A stretch of 10,260 nt of DNA, from NCBI GenBank assembly GCA_947450405.1, contig CANFVI010000050.1, positions 1 through 10,260 of the forward strand. Reading direction: 5' to 3'. A program made the position numbers and the translations under genes. A model generated the notes under the pieces. The model made no database searches, was not told where the DNA came from, and saw only the letters and a program-made list of their open reading frames with translations. Shown piece by piece: positions 1-5,997 of the stretch (position 1 is the stretch's first letter; every line of letters starts with the position of its first letter). Source of the stretch: Flavobacteriales bacterium. Lineage in GTDB: Bacteria; Bacteroidota; Bacteroidia; NS11-12g; UBA955.

Positions 1-39
1 ATTCCAGATTTAGGTAAAATTGTCGCAGTTAAAGAATAA
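1..39 (+). CDS. C-terminal tail of an upstream gene (partial)
   Basis: Frame 1 is open from the left edge and reads IPDLGKIVAVKE followed by TAA at 37-39. The composition looks like a normal protein end. It would overlap the next gene (TTG start at 20) by 20 bp, suggesting the two belong to one transcript. Only twelve codons are visible, so the family cannot be named, and a chance open frame of this length cannot be excluded. Confidence 0.35.
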   Translation: MPDLGKIVAVKE

Positions 40-916
40 ATATTACCAAAATTTACTCATTCAATTGCTTGGAATTCCCATTCCTGCTGTTGTATTGACA
101 ATTATATTGTTGAAAAACAATGTGCCTGTTTTTGAAGTTTTTCAATCTTATTCAACATCTGAAAATGCAAACATTCAGCTTCCAATGTTTGGAGCTATGT
201 TTTTGTTCGCGTCTACCTTGGTTATTTACGCTATAGATTTTTTGAGGGACATTGCTTTTTGGCAGAAATCAGGAGTGCAAATTCCCAAATTTGGCAAATT
301 GCTTGCAAGTGGTTATGTTGTTTTGGGATTTGTTGTTATCGTAGGTTTGATTATTACCATGATAAAAAATGGGGAATCGAAAATGATACTCGTTGGCGAA
401 GGAATGAAGGGCTATTTAAACCCTTATTCTGCGCTGATTATTATACTCATTGGGCTTTTTATTATTGTTAAAAAATCAACTAAATTTTATGCTTCTATAG
501 TTACGCCATTTATCATTTCATTGGTTGCTAGTTTGTCTGTATTTGCACCATTGTATTTGATAGCGGATATAGATGGATTTAAATTATTGGGGGATTTTAT
601 TCAGCCTTTAACGTCGTACTTTTTGTTATTCTCGGCGAATGTTTTTACAGTTTCTTTTTTCGAGAAAGAGAAAGATGCGGAAGGCAATACCCATAATATT
701 TGGAATACCAAGGGAAGCATTGTAAGAATTGGAATATTTGCTTTTCCAGTAATCATGGTTGTACTTCATTGGTTTTTCCATTGGAACATACAGCAGCATT
801 CGATCTTCTTTGTGTTTGCCATTTATTTATTCATGTATTATTTTCCTGCTTTTTTCAAAAAAGCATCGATATACAGAATTGTAATAGATTTGGCATTGTT
901 GCTTGTCTGTATTTAG
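20..916 (+). CDS. Polytopic membrane protein, possibly UbiA-like (divergent)
   Basis: This is a 298-residue integral membrane protein with about eight or nine hydrophobic segments, near residues 12-31, 57-73, 94-115, 136-150, 157-183, 191-213, 233-253, 260-279 and 285-298. The start is TTG at 20: an in-frame TAG lies at 11-13, and the first in-frame ATG would remove the first membrane segment. The motif EKEKDAEG (215-222) between two helices, the YAIDFLRD stretch (70-77) and the length recall the UbiA prenyltransferase superfamily, where aspartate-rich loops bind the prenyl diphosphate. The usual first NDxxDxxxD motif is not present, so enzymatic activity is uncertain and the family call is a guess from pattern. 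The protein ends inside a hydrophobic segment, and a repeat array starts within 5 bp of the stop, so slight C-terminal shortening by repeat insertion is possible. Confidence 0.75.
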   Translation: MSQLKNKYYQNLLIQLLGIPIPAVVLTIILLKNNVPVFEVFQSYSTSENANIQLPMFGAMFLFASTLVIYAIDFLRDIAFWQKSGVQIPKFGKLLASGYVVLGFVVIVGLIITMIKNGESKMILVGEGMKGYLNPYSALIIILIGLFIIVKKSTKFYASIVTPFIISLVASLSVFAPLYLIADIDGFKLLGDFIQPLTSYFLLFSANVFTVSFFEKEKDAEGNTHNIWNTKGSIVRIGIFAFPVIMVVLHWFFHWNIQQHSIFFVFAIYLFMYYFPAFFKKASIYRIVIDLALLLVCI

Positions 917-917
917 A

Positions 918-1086
918 GGCACTTCGGTAGTTGACGGCTTCGCCTGTTTACACCTTCGGTAGTTGACGCCTTCGGCTGTTGACGCTGCGCTTTTGACTGC
1001 TTCGCATGTTTACACCTTCGGTAGTTGACGCTTCGCTGTTGACTGCTTCGCCTGTTGACACCTTCGGCTGTTGACGCTTCGCTGTT
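918..1086. repeat. Array of eleven 14-16 bp mini-hairpin units
   Basis: Eleven units follow one another without spacers. Each has a short palindrome around TTC (one has TGC) and a linker of the type NGTTGAC or TGTTTAC. Palindromes with three pairs are GGC/GCC (936-944), ACC/GGT (952-960 and 1014-1022), GCC/GGC (968-976) and TGC/GCA (998-1006). Two-pair forms lie at 984-990, 1030-1036, 1045-1051, 1061-1067 and 1076-1082. The first unit (918-932) is imperfect and appears to lack one C. Stem letters change between units while pairing is kept. The block is clearly richer in G+C than its flanks, has no coding potential, and lies between two convergent genes. Family and function are unknown to me. 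It resembles short interspersed palindromic elements in general character, but is not a CRISPR because there are no unique spacers. Confidence 0.85.
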
Positions 1087-1135
1087 TAGGGTTTAGACCT
1101 AACAACTTTTATAAACCTTCTATTCCCCATCAACC

Positions 1136-1185
1136 AATCCGTCTAATCCGTCTAATCCGTCTAATCTGTCTAATCCGTCTAACCC
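1136..1185 (-). repeat. Tandem 9-bp repeat, five copies, abutting the tdk stop
   Basis: On the plus strand the unit aatccgtct occurs five times (1136-1144, 1145-1153, 1154-1162, 1163-1171 with one C-to-T change, 1172-1180), followed by a partial unit. On the minus strand, which is the tdk sense strand, it reads GATTAGACG/A and starts directly after the tdk stop codon. It would form the beginning of the tdk 3' untranslated region. A second, shorter copy of the same repeat in the same orientation relative to its gene lies at 5964-5990. Copy number of such arrays usually varies between strains by slippage. Confidence 0.9.
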
Positions 1186-1718
1186 TATTTCTGCCAATGC
1201 TCCAAACACCTTGGTTCATAAATATTTTTATGACCAATTACAATGAGTTCGTTTGATTCTAGATTGCGAAAAGTGTATTCGGCTTTTTGATTGCAAACTT
1301 GACATTTTGCTGAAACTTGAATATGAGAAGTTGCAAGTTTTTTCAAAATTGGCATTGGTCCAAAATCATTATTTTGATAATCTTTGTCTAAACCAGCGGC
1401 AACCACTTTAACGTTGTTGCTTAACAATTCACCAATAACATCTACAATCATTGGACCCATGAATTGAATCTCATCAATATAAACTTCTTTAATATTTTGG
1501 TTTATTAAGGGATATATTTCTTCGGCTTTGCCAATTCTATGGGCAATAAGTGATAATCCACCATGTGAATGAATTGACTGCGCTGAATAGCGATTATCAA
1601 TGAGTGGCTTCACAGCCAATTTTTCGTTGATATCTATTTGGCTTTCGTTGTAAAGCCCAATTAAACGGGTGGTTTTCCCCGCAAACATACATCCAAAAAT
1701 AAGTGTAAAATCTCTCAT
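1185..1718 (-). CDS. tdk: Thymidine kinase (type II, zinc-binding)
   Basis: The enzyme phosphorylates thymidine (and deoxyuridine) with ATP in the cytosolic pyrimidine salvage pathway. The 177 residues match the usual length of the TK1-like family. The phosphate-binding loop GCMFAGKT is at 9-16, where many homologues have GPMFSGKT or similar. The DEIQF motif is at 82-86 with the presumed catalytic Glu83. GLDKDYQNNDFGPM (109-122) is the family's conserved G-L-D-x-D-[FY] region. The structural zinc ligands are visible as CQVC (139-142) and C171-x-x-H174. The start ATG at 1716-1718 places the P-loop at the expected distance from the N-terminus. The gene is divergent from the 1770 gene with 51 bp between starts, and I see no convincing TAnnTTTG box there for either strand. 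Its stop codon is directly followed by the 9-bp repeat array. Confidence 0.96.
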   Translation of the reverse strand: MRDFTLIFGCMFAGKTTRLIGLYNESQIDINEKLAVKPLIDNRYSAQSIHSHGGLSLIAHRIGKAEEIYPLINQNIKEVYIDEIQFMGPMIVDVIGELLSNNVKVVAAGLDKDYQNNDFGPMPILKKLATSHIQVSAKCQVCNQKAEYTFRNLESNELIVIGHKNIYEPRCLEHWQK

Positions 1719-1769
1719 ATTTAAATTGAAACATCGTTGTAATTTTCCCGAAATTTTAGTAATTAGATC

Positions 1770-2597
1770 ATGAACTCAAGAATCACCGAAATTCTAGAAA
1801 ATTTAGCAATATTAAGCCAAGCTTTGCATTCAGACCAAGAAAATGTAAATACAATTGACATTTTGGGCGAAATTAAATTATTGTCGGCACAATTGTATTT
1901 AGAATCTGATATGGAAATTATTACTTCCAACAAACCTGAAGAAGTTCCTGTTTTTGAAGAAGAAATTATTGAAAATGATTCATCTGAACCCTTATTTGAT
2001 GAGGTTCCAGTTTTTACTTTTGTAAAGAACGAACCTGAAATAGAGGAAATTGAAGTAGAGGAGAGTCCCTCAATTGAAAATAATAATCAAGAAGATTTGC
2101 AAATTTCGCAAGAAATTGAGCTTGAAATTGTTCCAGAATCAGGTCCTCACGTTCATATTACACAAACTACAATTGAAATTGAAAACCGTCCGACATTATT
2201 TGACGAATTAGAACCTGAATTGTCTTTGGATGAGGCTGAGGATATTGCTAATGAAGTAATTGCCGAAGAAGTAGTATTAAATTCTAGTATTGAATTGAAG
2301 ATGGAAAATGAAATCATTATGCCTCCATCGGTTCAAGAAAATATGAAAAAGGCAGAGGCTGCAGCCAATGCGAATACCATTATTGGGCAGTTTTCATTAA
2401 CCCGTAGATATGAATTCATGAATTTCTTGTTCGCAGGGGATATGAATAAATTTACTGTATTTGTTTCTGAAATGTTAAGCGCTCCTGCTGGAGAATTGCG
2501 AGAATCAGTTTACGAAAAGTGGTATGATGAAAATCAATGGAGCAGAAAGTATGAAACTGCTGCCGATTTGAAAAAGAACCTTAGTAAATTATTGTAA
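1770..2597 (+). CDS. Acidic protein of unknown function with a conserved-looking C-terminal domain
   Basis: The protein has 275 residues. Residues 1-45 look helical. Residues about 50-190 are strongly acidic, rich in Glu, Ile and Pro, low in aromatic residues and probably disordered, with loosely repeated pieces such as VPVFEEE and DEVPVFTF. Residues about 202-275 look folded: FSLTRRYEFMNFLFAGD, then a helix-rich end with KWYDENQW. This pattern recalls a domain I associate with Bacteroidota hypothetical proteins carrying an NDRFRFINELFGGD-type motif; that is recognition from memory, not a search. There is no signal peptide or membrane segment, so it is probably cytoplasmic. It is 30 bp upstream of the comEC-like gene in the same direction, so the two are likely co-transcribed. 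No function is assigned. Confidence 0.85.
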   Translation: MNSRITEILENLAILSQALHSDQENVNTIDILGEIKLLSAQLYLESDMEIITSNKPEEVPVFEEEIIENDSSEPLFDEVPVFTFVKNEPEIEEIEVEESPSIENNNQEDLQISQEIELEIVPESGPHVHITQTTIEIENRPTLFDELEPELSLDEAEDIANEVIAEEVVLNSSIELKMENEIIMPPSVQENMKKAEAAANANTIIGQFSLTRRYEFMNFLFAGDMNKFTVFVSEMLSAPAGELRESVYEKWYDENQWSRKYETAADLKKNLSKLL

Positions 2598-2627
2598 GCG
2601 ATTTTTCTTGTTGGAGCATTTGTTCCA

Positions 2628-4415
2628 ATGATGAAAAAAATTCTCGCTCAATGGCCTTTTTATCTGCCTTTATTAGGAATCCTTTTTGGATTTTTCATAA
2701 CCAATCATATTCAAATACAAGCAACATTGTTGCTTGTATTTTTTGTTTTAATTGGGTGCTTTGTTATTTACAAGATTGCGCCCAATTGGAAGTTTGCCTA
2801 TTTCGTTTTTCTGATATTCGCTATTTGTGGATTTGTTAGGCAAAGTCAAGTTGAAAAACAATTAAAATTTGATATTCAGCTTGCCCATAAATCTAAATGT
2901 GTGAAATTTTTGGTTTGCCAAGATCTTGGGAAACGCAATCTATGGCATCGATATGAGTGTGAACTGAAATATGCTCTCGGCACTCAATCTTGGTTTCCTT
3001 TCCAAAATTGCATGGTTGACTTGTATGTAAAAGACAATGCCAATTTATTGGAAGGACATTATTACGGTTTGAATAATTTTAATTTTAAACAATTCGAAGA
3101 TCCAGTTTTACCAGGTGATTTTAATTTTAAGTCCCTCAAAAATGCAAGGAAATTCATAGGAATTGTATTTGTCCGCAATTCTCAAGTTTTTTTGAGCAAT
3201 ACCAAGGTGAACCAATGGATTGATATTAGGGCAAGGGTTAAATACAAATTAAATAAGGTTTTTGTTGAAGGACTATCTGCCGAGAATTTGGCATTGGTGA
3301 GGCAATTGATTTGGGGCGATAAAACCCAAATTGATGAGGATTTGAAAACTGCATTTCAAGTGAGTGGTACTACCCATGTTTTGTCGGTTTCTGGCATGCA
3401 CATAGCTTTGCTTTTTGCATTTATATCCTTTTTGATAGAGGTAATTTCATTAAGGAAATACAAGAGTAAATTGGTGCAATTGTGCATCATTCCATTGCTT
3501 TGGATTTATGCATTTTTTACTGGGTTTTCTGCTCCCGTAATTCGGGCTGTTGGTTTTTTTAGCTATTATTTGTTGGGGAATGTGCTATTTGGAAGGACGC
3601 TTAAGTTACTGCATGTGCTTATGGTTGTTGGTATCATTCAGTTATTGGCAAATCCGCTTGCCCTTTGGGATATCGGCTTTCAACTGTCTTATTTGGCTGT
3701 ACTTGGGTTGTCAACAGTTTTGCCCTTTATTAAAGGTTTTTATGAGGATAAGCCCTATTGGCAGAGGTTGGTTTTGGATGCCTTTGCAATAAGTATCAGT
3801 AGTACCATTACCACTTACCCTTTGTCGCTTTATTGTTTTCACCAGTTTTCTGTTTGGTTTTTATTGGGGAATTTAATGTTGTTGCCCATGTTTACCTTAC
3901 TTATGTATTGGCTCTTTGTGATGGTGTTTTTAACTGCCTTTTCTGTACCCTTACATTGGGTTGTGTTTTTCTTGAACAAGTATTTAAATGGAATCACTTG
4001 GGTAATGAAATTGTCGAATAAATTGCCAAATCAATTTGTATTTTCGTATGGATTTGATGCTTTTAACGTGCTTCTGCATTTGCTGTTGATTCATTTGGTA
4101 TTTTATCTGTTTTATATTAAAAGCAAATTCAGATATTGGTCAATTGTTTCTGTTTTATTTTTGAATTTTTTTATATTTATTGCAAGTCGTCAGTTTCGTA
4201 AAAAAGCAAATTTTTCAGGCAAAGTTGACTCACAAGTAGGTTATTTTGAGGTGGAAAAAAAAGGGAATCACTTAACAGTAATTACCGCCGACAGCATCCC
4301 TCAAAATAAACTAATAAAGCGATTGGATTATGTAATTCATTCATATTCGATTGACAGTTTAAAAATTATAGGTGCAAGGCCATTATTGAAAAATAGGAAT
4401 ATCACCAAGTTTTAA
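2628..4415 (+). CDS. comEC: ComEC/Rec2-type DNA uptake channel protein without a C-terminal metallo-beta-lactamase domain
   Basis: ComEC forms the inner-membrane channel through which single-stranded DNA enters the cytoplasm in natural transformation. The 595 residues start with two hydrophobic segments (about 11-29 and 32-50), followed by an N-terminal soluble region (about 70-205) of the DUF4131 type. The Competence domain follows, with hallmark stretches HVLSVSGMH (250-258), TGFSAPVIRA (298-307) and WDIGFQLSYLAVLGL (347-361), and many further membrane helices to about residue 520. The last 75 residues are short and hydrophilic. The metallo-beta-lactamase-like nuclease domain found at the C-terminus of Bacillus or Thermus ComEC is missing, which I believe is common in Bacteroidota. 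Two adjacent ATG codons (2628 and 2631) are both possible starts. The gene lies between the acidic protein gene and a crotonase gene, probably in one operon. Confidence 0.9.
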   Translation: MMKKILAQWPFYLPLLGILFGFFITNHIQIQATLLLVFFVLIGCFVIYKIAPNWKFAYFVFLIFAICGFVRQSQVEKQLKFDIQLAHKSKCVKFLVCQDLGKRNLWHRYECELKYALGTQSWFPFQNCMVDLYVKDNANLLEGHYYGLNNFNFKQFEDPVLPGDFNFKSLKNARKFIGIVFVRNSQVFLSNTKVNQWIDIRARVKYKLNKVFVEGLSAENLALVRQLIWGDKTQIDEDLKTAFQVSGTTHVLSVSGMHIALLFAFISFLIEVISLRKYKSKLVQLCIIPLLWIYAFFTGFSAPVIRAVGFFSYYLLGNVLFGRTLKLLHVLMVVGIIQLLANPLALWDIGFQLSYLAVLGLSTVLPFIKGFYEDKPYWQRLVLDAFAISISSTITTYPLSLYCFHQFSVWFLLGNLMLLPMFTLLMYWLFVMVFLTAFSVPLHWVVFFLNKYLNGITWVMKLSNKLPNQFVFSYGFDAFNVLLHLLLIHLVFYLFYIKSKFRYWSIVSVLFLNFFIFIASRQFRKKANFSGKVDSQVGYFEVEKKGNHLTVITADSIPQNKLIKRLDYVIHSYSIDSLKIIGARPLLKNRNITKF

Positions 4416-4419
4416 GTAT

Positions 4420-4427
4420 TATCTTTG
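4420..4427 (+). promoter_or_regulatory. Candidate -7 box TATCTTTG, near-leaderless
   Basis: TATCTTTG matches the Bacteroidota -7 consensus TAnnTTTG exactly. It lies between the comEC stop and the ATG of the crotonase gene. A start site a few bases downstream would fall almost on the ATG at 4433, giving a leaderless or nearly leaderless mRNA. I see no TTG -33 element at the usual 19-21 bp spacing, so this is a candidate internal promoter only. Confidence 0.45.
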
Positions 4428-4432
4428 TGTTG

Positions 4433-5203
4433 ATGTCGTTGATTCTCACAAAAATTGAAAATAGGGTAGGTACAATTATTCTCAATAGGCCCGAAAAACG
4501 AAATGCATTGAGTGCGCATTTAATTGCTGATCTTACTTATGCATTTGAATTATTTAACAATGATGATTCGGTGAAATTGATTTTGTTAAAATCGGCTTCA
4601 TTGCCGTTTTGTGCAGGTGCTGATTTGGCTTATCTGACAGAATTGCGTAATTTTACTTTTGAAGAGAATGTAGAAGATAGTACCAAATTGAAAAATTTAT
4701 TTGAGCTAATTTATACATCTCCTAAAATTACTGTTTCGCAAGTGGAAGGTCCTGCCTTGGCTGGTGGTTGCGGCTTAGCAACAGTAACTGATTTCTGCTT
4801 TGCAAGTATTGATGCAACATTTGGTTATACAGAAGCCAAAATTGGTTTTTTACCTGCTTTGGTTATGGTTTATTTGAGAGAAAAAGTGGGGATGGCAGTA
4901 ATGTCCGATTGGTTACTAACCGGGAGGGTGTTTACTGCAGATGAAGCATTCAATAAAGGACTTATTTATCAATTGTCGAACGGAGATTCAATTGAACATG
5001 ACGTCAAACTATTTATAGAAAAATTATTGGTGGGTGTGAGTGGTCAATCAGTAGCTGGAATTAAATATATGCTTCGCAATATGCCGAGCACCCGCCAGGA
5101 CGCATTGAAATTTGCTGCTGAAATGAATGCAATGGCAAGAAGCAGCGACGATTGTAAACGTGGAATTGATGCATTTTTGAATAAGGAGAAATTATCGTGG
5201 TAA
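4433..5203 (+). CDS. Enoyl-CoA hydratase/isomerase family protein (crotonase fold), methylglutaconyl-CoA hydratase-like
   Basis: This is a cytosolic crotonase-superfamily enzyme acting on acyl-CoA thioesters; the best guess for substrate is 3-methylglutaconyl-CoA in leucine breakdown. The protein has 256 residues from ATG 4433. An in-frame GTG at 4427 would add two residues, but it overlaps the candidate promoter box. Family signatures are ILNRPEKRNALS (16-27), the first oxyanion-hole segment FCAGADL (59-65) and the second, GPALAGGCGLATVTD (106-120). The two catalytic glutamates of rat mitochondrial enoyl-CoA hydratase (Glu144 and Glu164) align with Gly114 and Glu134 here, so only the second is kept. 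Residues TEAKIGFLPALV around Glu134 resemble methylglutaconyl-CoA hydratases, some of which I recall also have Gly at the first site. The missing Glu leaves isomerase or other chemistry possible. It is followed by tatD with a 7-bp overlap. Confidence 0.88.
   Translation: MSLILTKIENRVGTIILNRPEKRNALSAHLIADLTYAFELFNNDDSVKLILLKSASLPFCAGADLAYLTELRNFTFEENVEDSTKLKNLFELIYTSPKITVSQVEGPALAGGCGLATVTDFCFASIDATFGYTEAKIGFLPALVMVYLREKVGMAVMSDWLLTGRVFTADEAFNKGLIYQLSNGDSIEHDVKLFIEKLLVGVSGQSVAGIKYMLRNMPSTRQDALKFAAEMNAMARSSDDCKRGIDAFLNKEKLSW
5182..5187 (+). promoter_or_regulatory. Shine-Dalgarno sequence that fixes the GTG start of tatD
   Basis: AAGGAG lies inside the end of the crotonase gene, nine bases before GTG at 5197. 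Strong Shine-Dalgarno sequences are uncommon in this phylum. Here it supports the GTG start and translation of the overlapping gene from the same mRNA. Confidence 0.55.
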
Positions 5204-5964
5204 ATATAATTGATACCCATTGCCATTTATATGCAGAAGAATTCAATGAAGATAGGGCTGAAGCCATTTCAAGAGCAATAGGACAAGGCGTTAACAAAAT
5301 TTTATTACCCAATATTGATTTAGAGAGTATTGATGGATTGCATAGCTTGGCAGATGAATATCCGGATATCTGTATTCCAATGATGGGGTTGCATCCTTGC
5401 TATGTGAAAGAGGATTACCAAGCTGCACTCAATACCATTTTCGATTTGTTTTCTACTCGCAAATACTGTGCAGTTGGTGAAATTGGAATGGATTTATATT
5501 GGGATAAAACAACCAAGGATTGGCAGGCAGATGCATTCATTCAGCAGGTAGAATTTGCAATTTCAAAGAACTTGCCTTTGGCAATTCATTCAAGAAATGC
5601 CACCTATGAATTAATAGAATTATTGAAGCCATTTAAGGGCAAGGTTACGGGTGTATTTCATTGTTTTTCTGAAAGCGAGGAATTGGCCAACGAAATTATA
5701 AAATTGAATTTTTTACTTGGTGTTGGAGGTGTGTTAACATTTAAAAATGCTGGCTTGCCCTTGGCTCTTTCGAAGGTTGATTTAAAGCATATTATTTTAG
5801 AAACAGATAGTCCTTATTTGGCGCCAGTTCCATTTAGAGGAAAAAGAAACGAGCCAAGTTATACCCGACTCGTTGCTGATAAATTGGCTGAAGTTAAAGG
5901 TATTTCAGCACAGGAAATTTATGAAATTACCACTGCAAATGCAATTGGATTATTTTTAAAATAG
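5197..5964 (+). CDS. tatD: TatD-family metal-dependent hydrolase (DNase)
   Basis: TatD proteins are TIM-barrel, metal-dependent nucleases of the amidohydrolase superfamily. Family members act as 3'-5' exonucleases on single-stranded DNA or RNA and have been linked to DNA repair. The 255-residue length is typical. Metal-binding and active-site residues are visible in family order: His8 and His10 in DTHCHL, Glu95 in VGEIGMD, His131 in IHSR, His155 in FHCFS and Asp204 in LETDSPYL. The start is GTG at 5197, which gives the expected short N-terminus, has a Shine-Dalgarno sequence upstream, and overlaps the crotonase stop by 7 bp. The stop codon TAG (5962-5964) runs directly into the nonamer repeat. 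Paralogues such as YcfH and YjjV share these motifs, so the symbol denotes the family. Confidence 0.93.
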   Translation: MVNIIDTHCHLYAEEFNEDRAEAISRAIGQGVNKILLPNIDLESIDGLHSLADEYPDICIPMMGLHPCYVKEDYQAALNTIFDLFSTRKYCAVGEIGMDLYWDKTTKDWQADAFIQQVEFAISKNLPLAIHSRNATYELIELLKPFKGKVTGVFHCFSESEELANEIIKLNFLLGVGGVLTFKNAGLPLALSKVDLKHIILETDSPYLAPVPFRGKRNEPSYTRLVADKLAEVKGISAQEIYEITTANAIGLFLK

Positions 5965-5990
5965 ATTAGACAGGTTAGACAGATTGGGTT
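5964..5990 (+). repeat. Second copy of the GATTAGACR nonamer repeat (about three units)
   Basis: Units are gattagaca (5964-5972), ggttagaca (5973-5981) and a degenerate gattgggtt (5982-5990). The G of the tatD stop codon is the first base of the first unit. The order TAG, then GRTTAGACR units, then GATTGG is the same as downstream of tdk (minus strand, 1187 down to about 1130). Both sites are on the sense strand of the gene that just ended and in convergent gaps. Confidence 0.75.
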
Positions 5991-5997
5991 ATAAGTG

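Noticed and set aside
918..1086. CRISPR-like array
   Set aside because: Units are only 14-16 bp, adjacent, and have no unique spacers of 25-40 bp; no cas genes are present.
1083..1102. Imperfect inverted repeat around gtttagggtttagacctaac
   Set aside because: Arms differ by one base and are low in complexity; it may be a decayed edge of the neighbouring repeats rather than a separate signal.
1071..1256. Open frame with a PIRLIRLIRLICLIRL run
   Set aside because: The repeat residues are just a translation of the 9-bp tandem array, and the frame runs antisense into tdk; there is no supporting start signal.
2611..2628. Inverted repeat TTGGA...TCCAA just before the comEC start
   Set aside because: Only five base pairs with an 8-base loop, no T-run, likely chance; at most a weak structure near the start codon.
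3550..4021. Additional plus-strand frames (3550-3792 and 3833-4021) within comEC
   Set aside because: They are shadows of the hydrophobic comEC frame; the Competence motifs run through this region in the main frame.
5044..5312. Minus-strand frames across the crotonase/tatD junction
   Set aside because: Antisense to two well-supported genes and without recognisable content.
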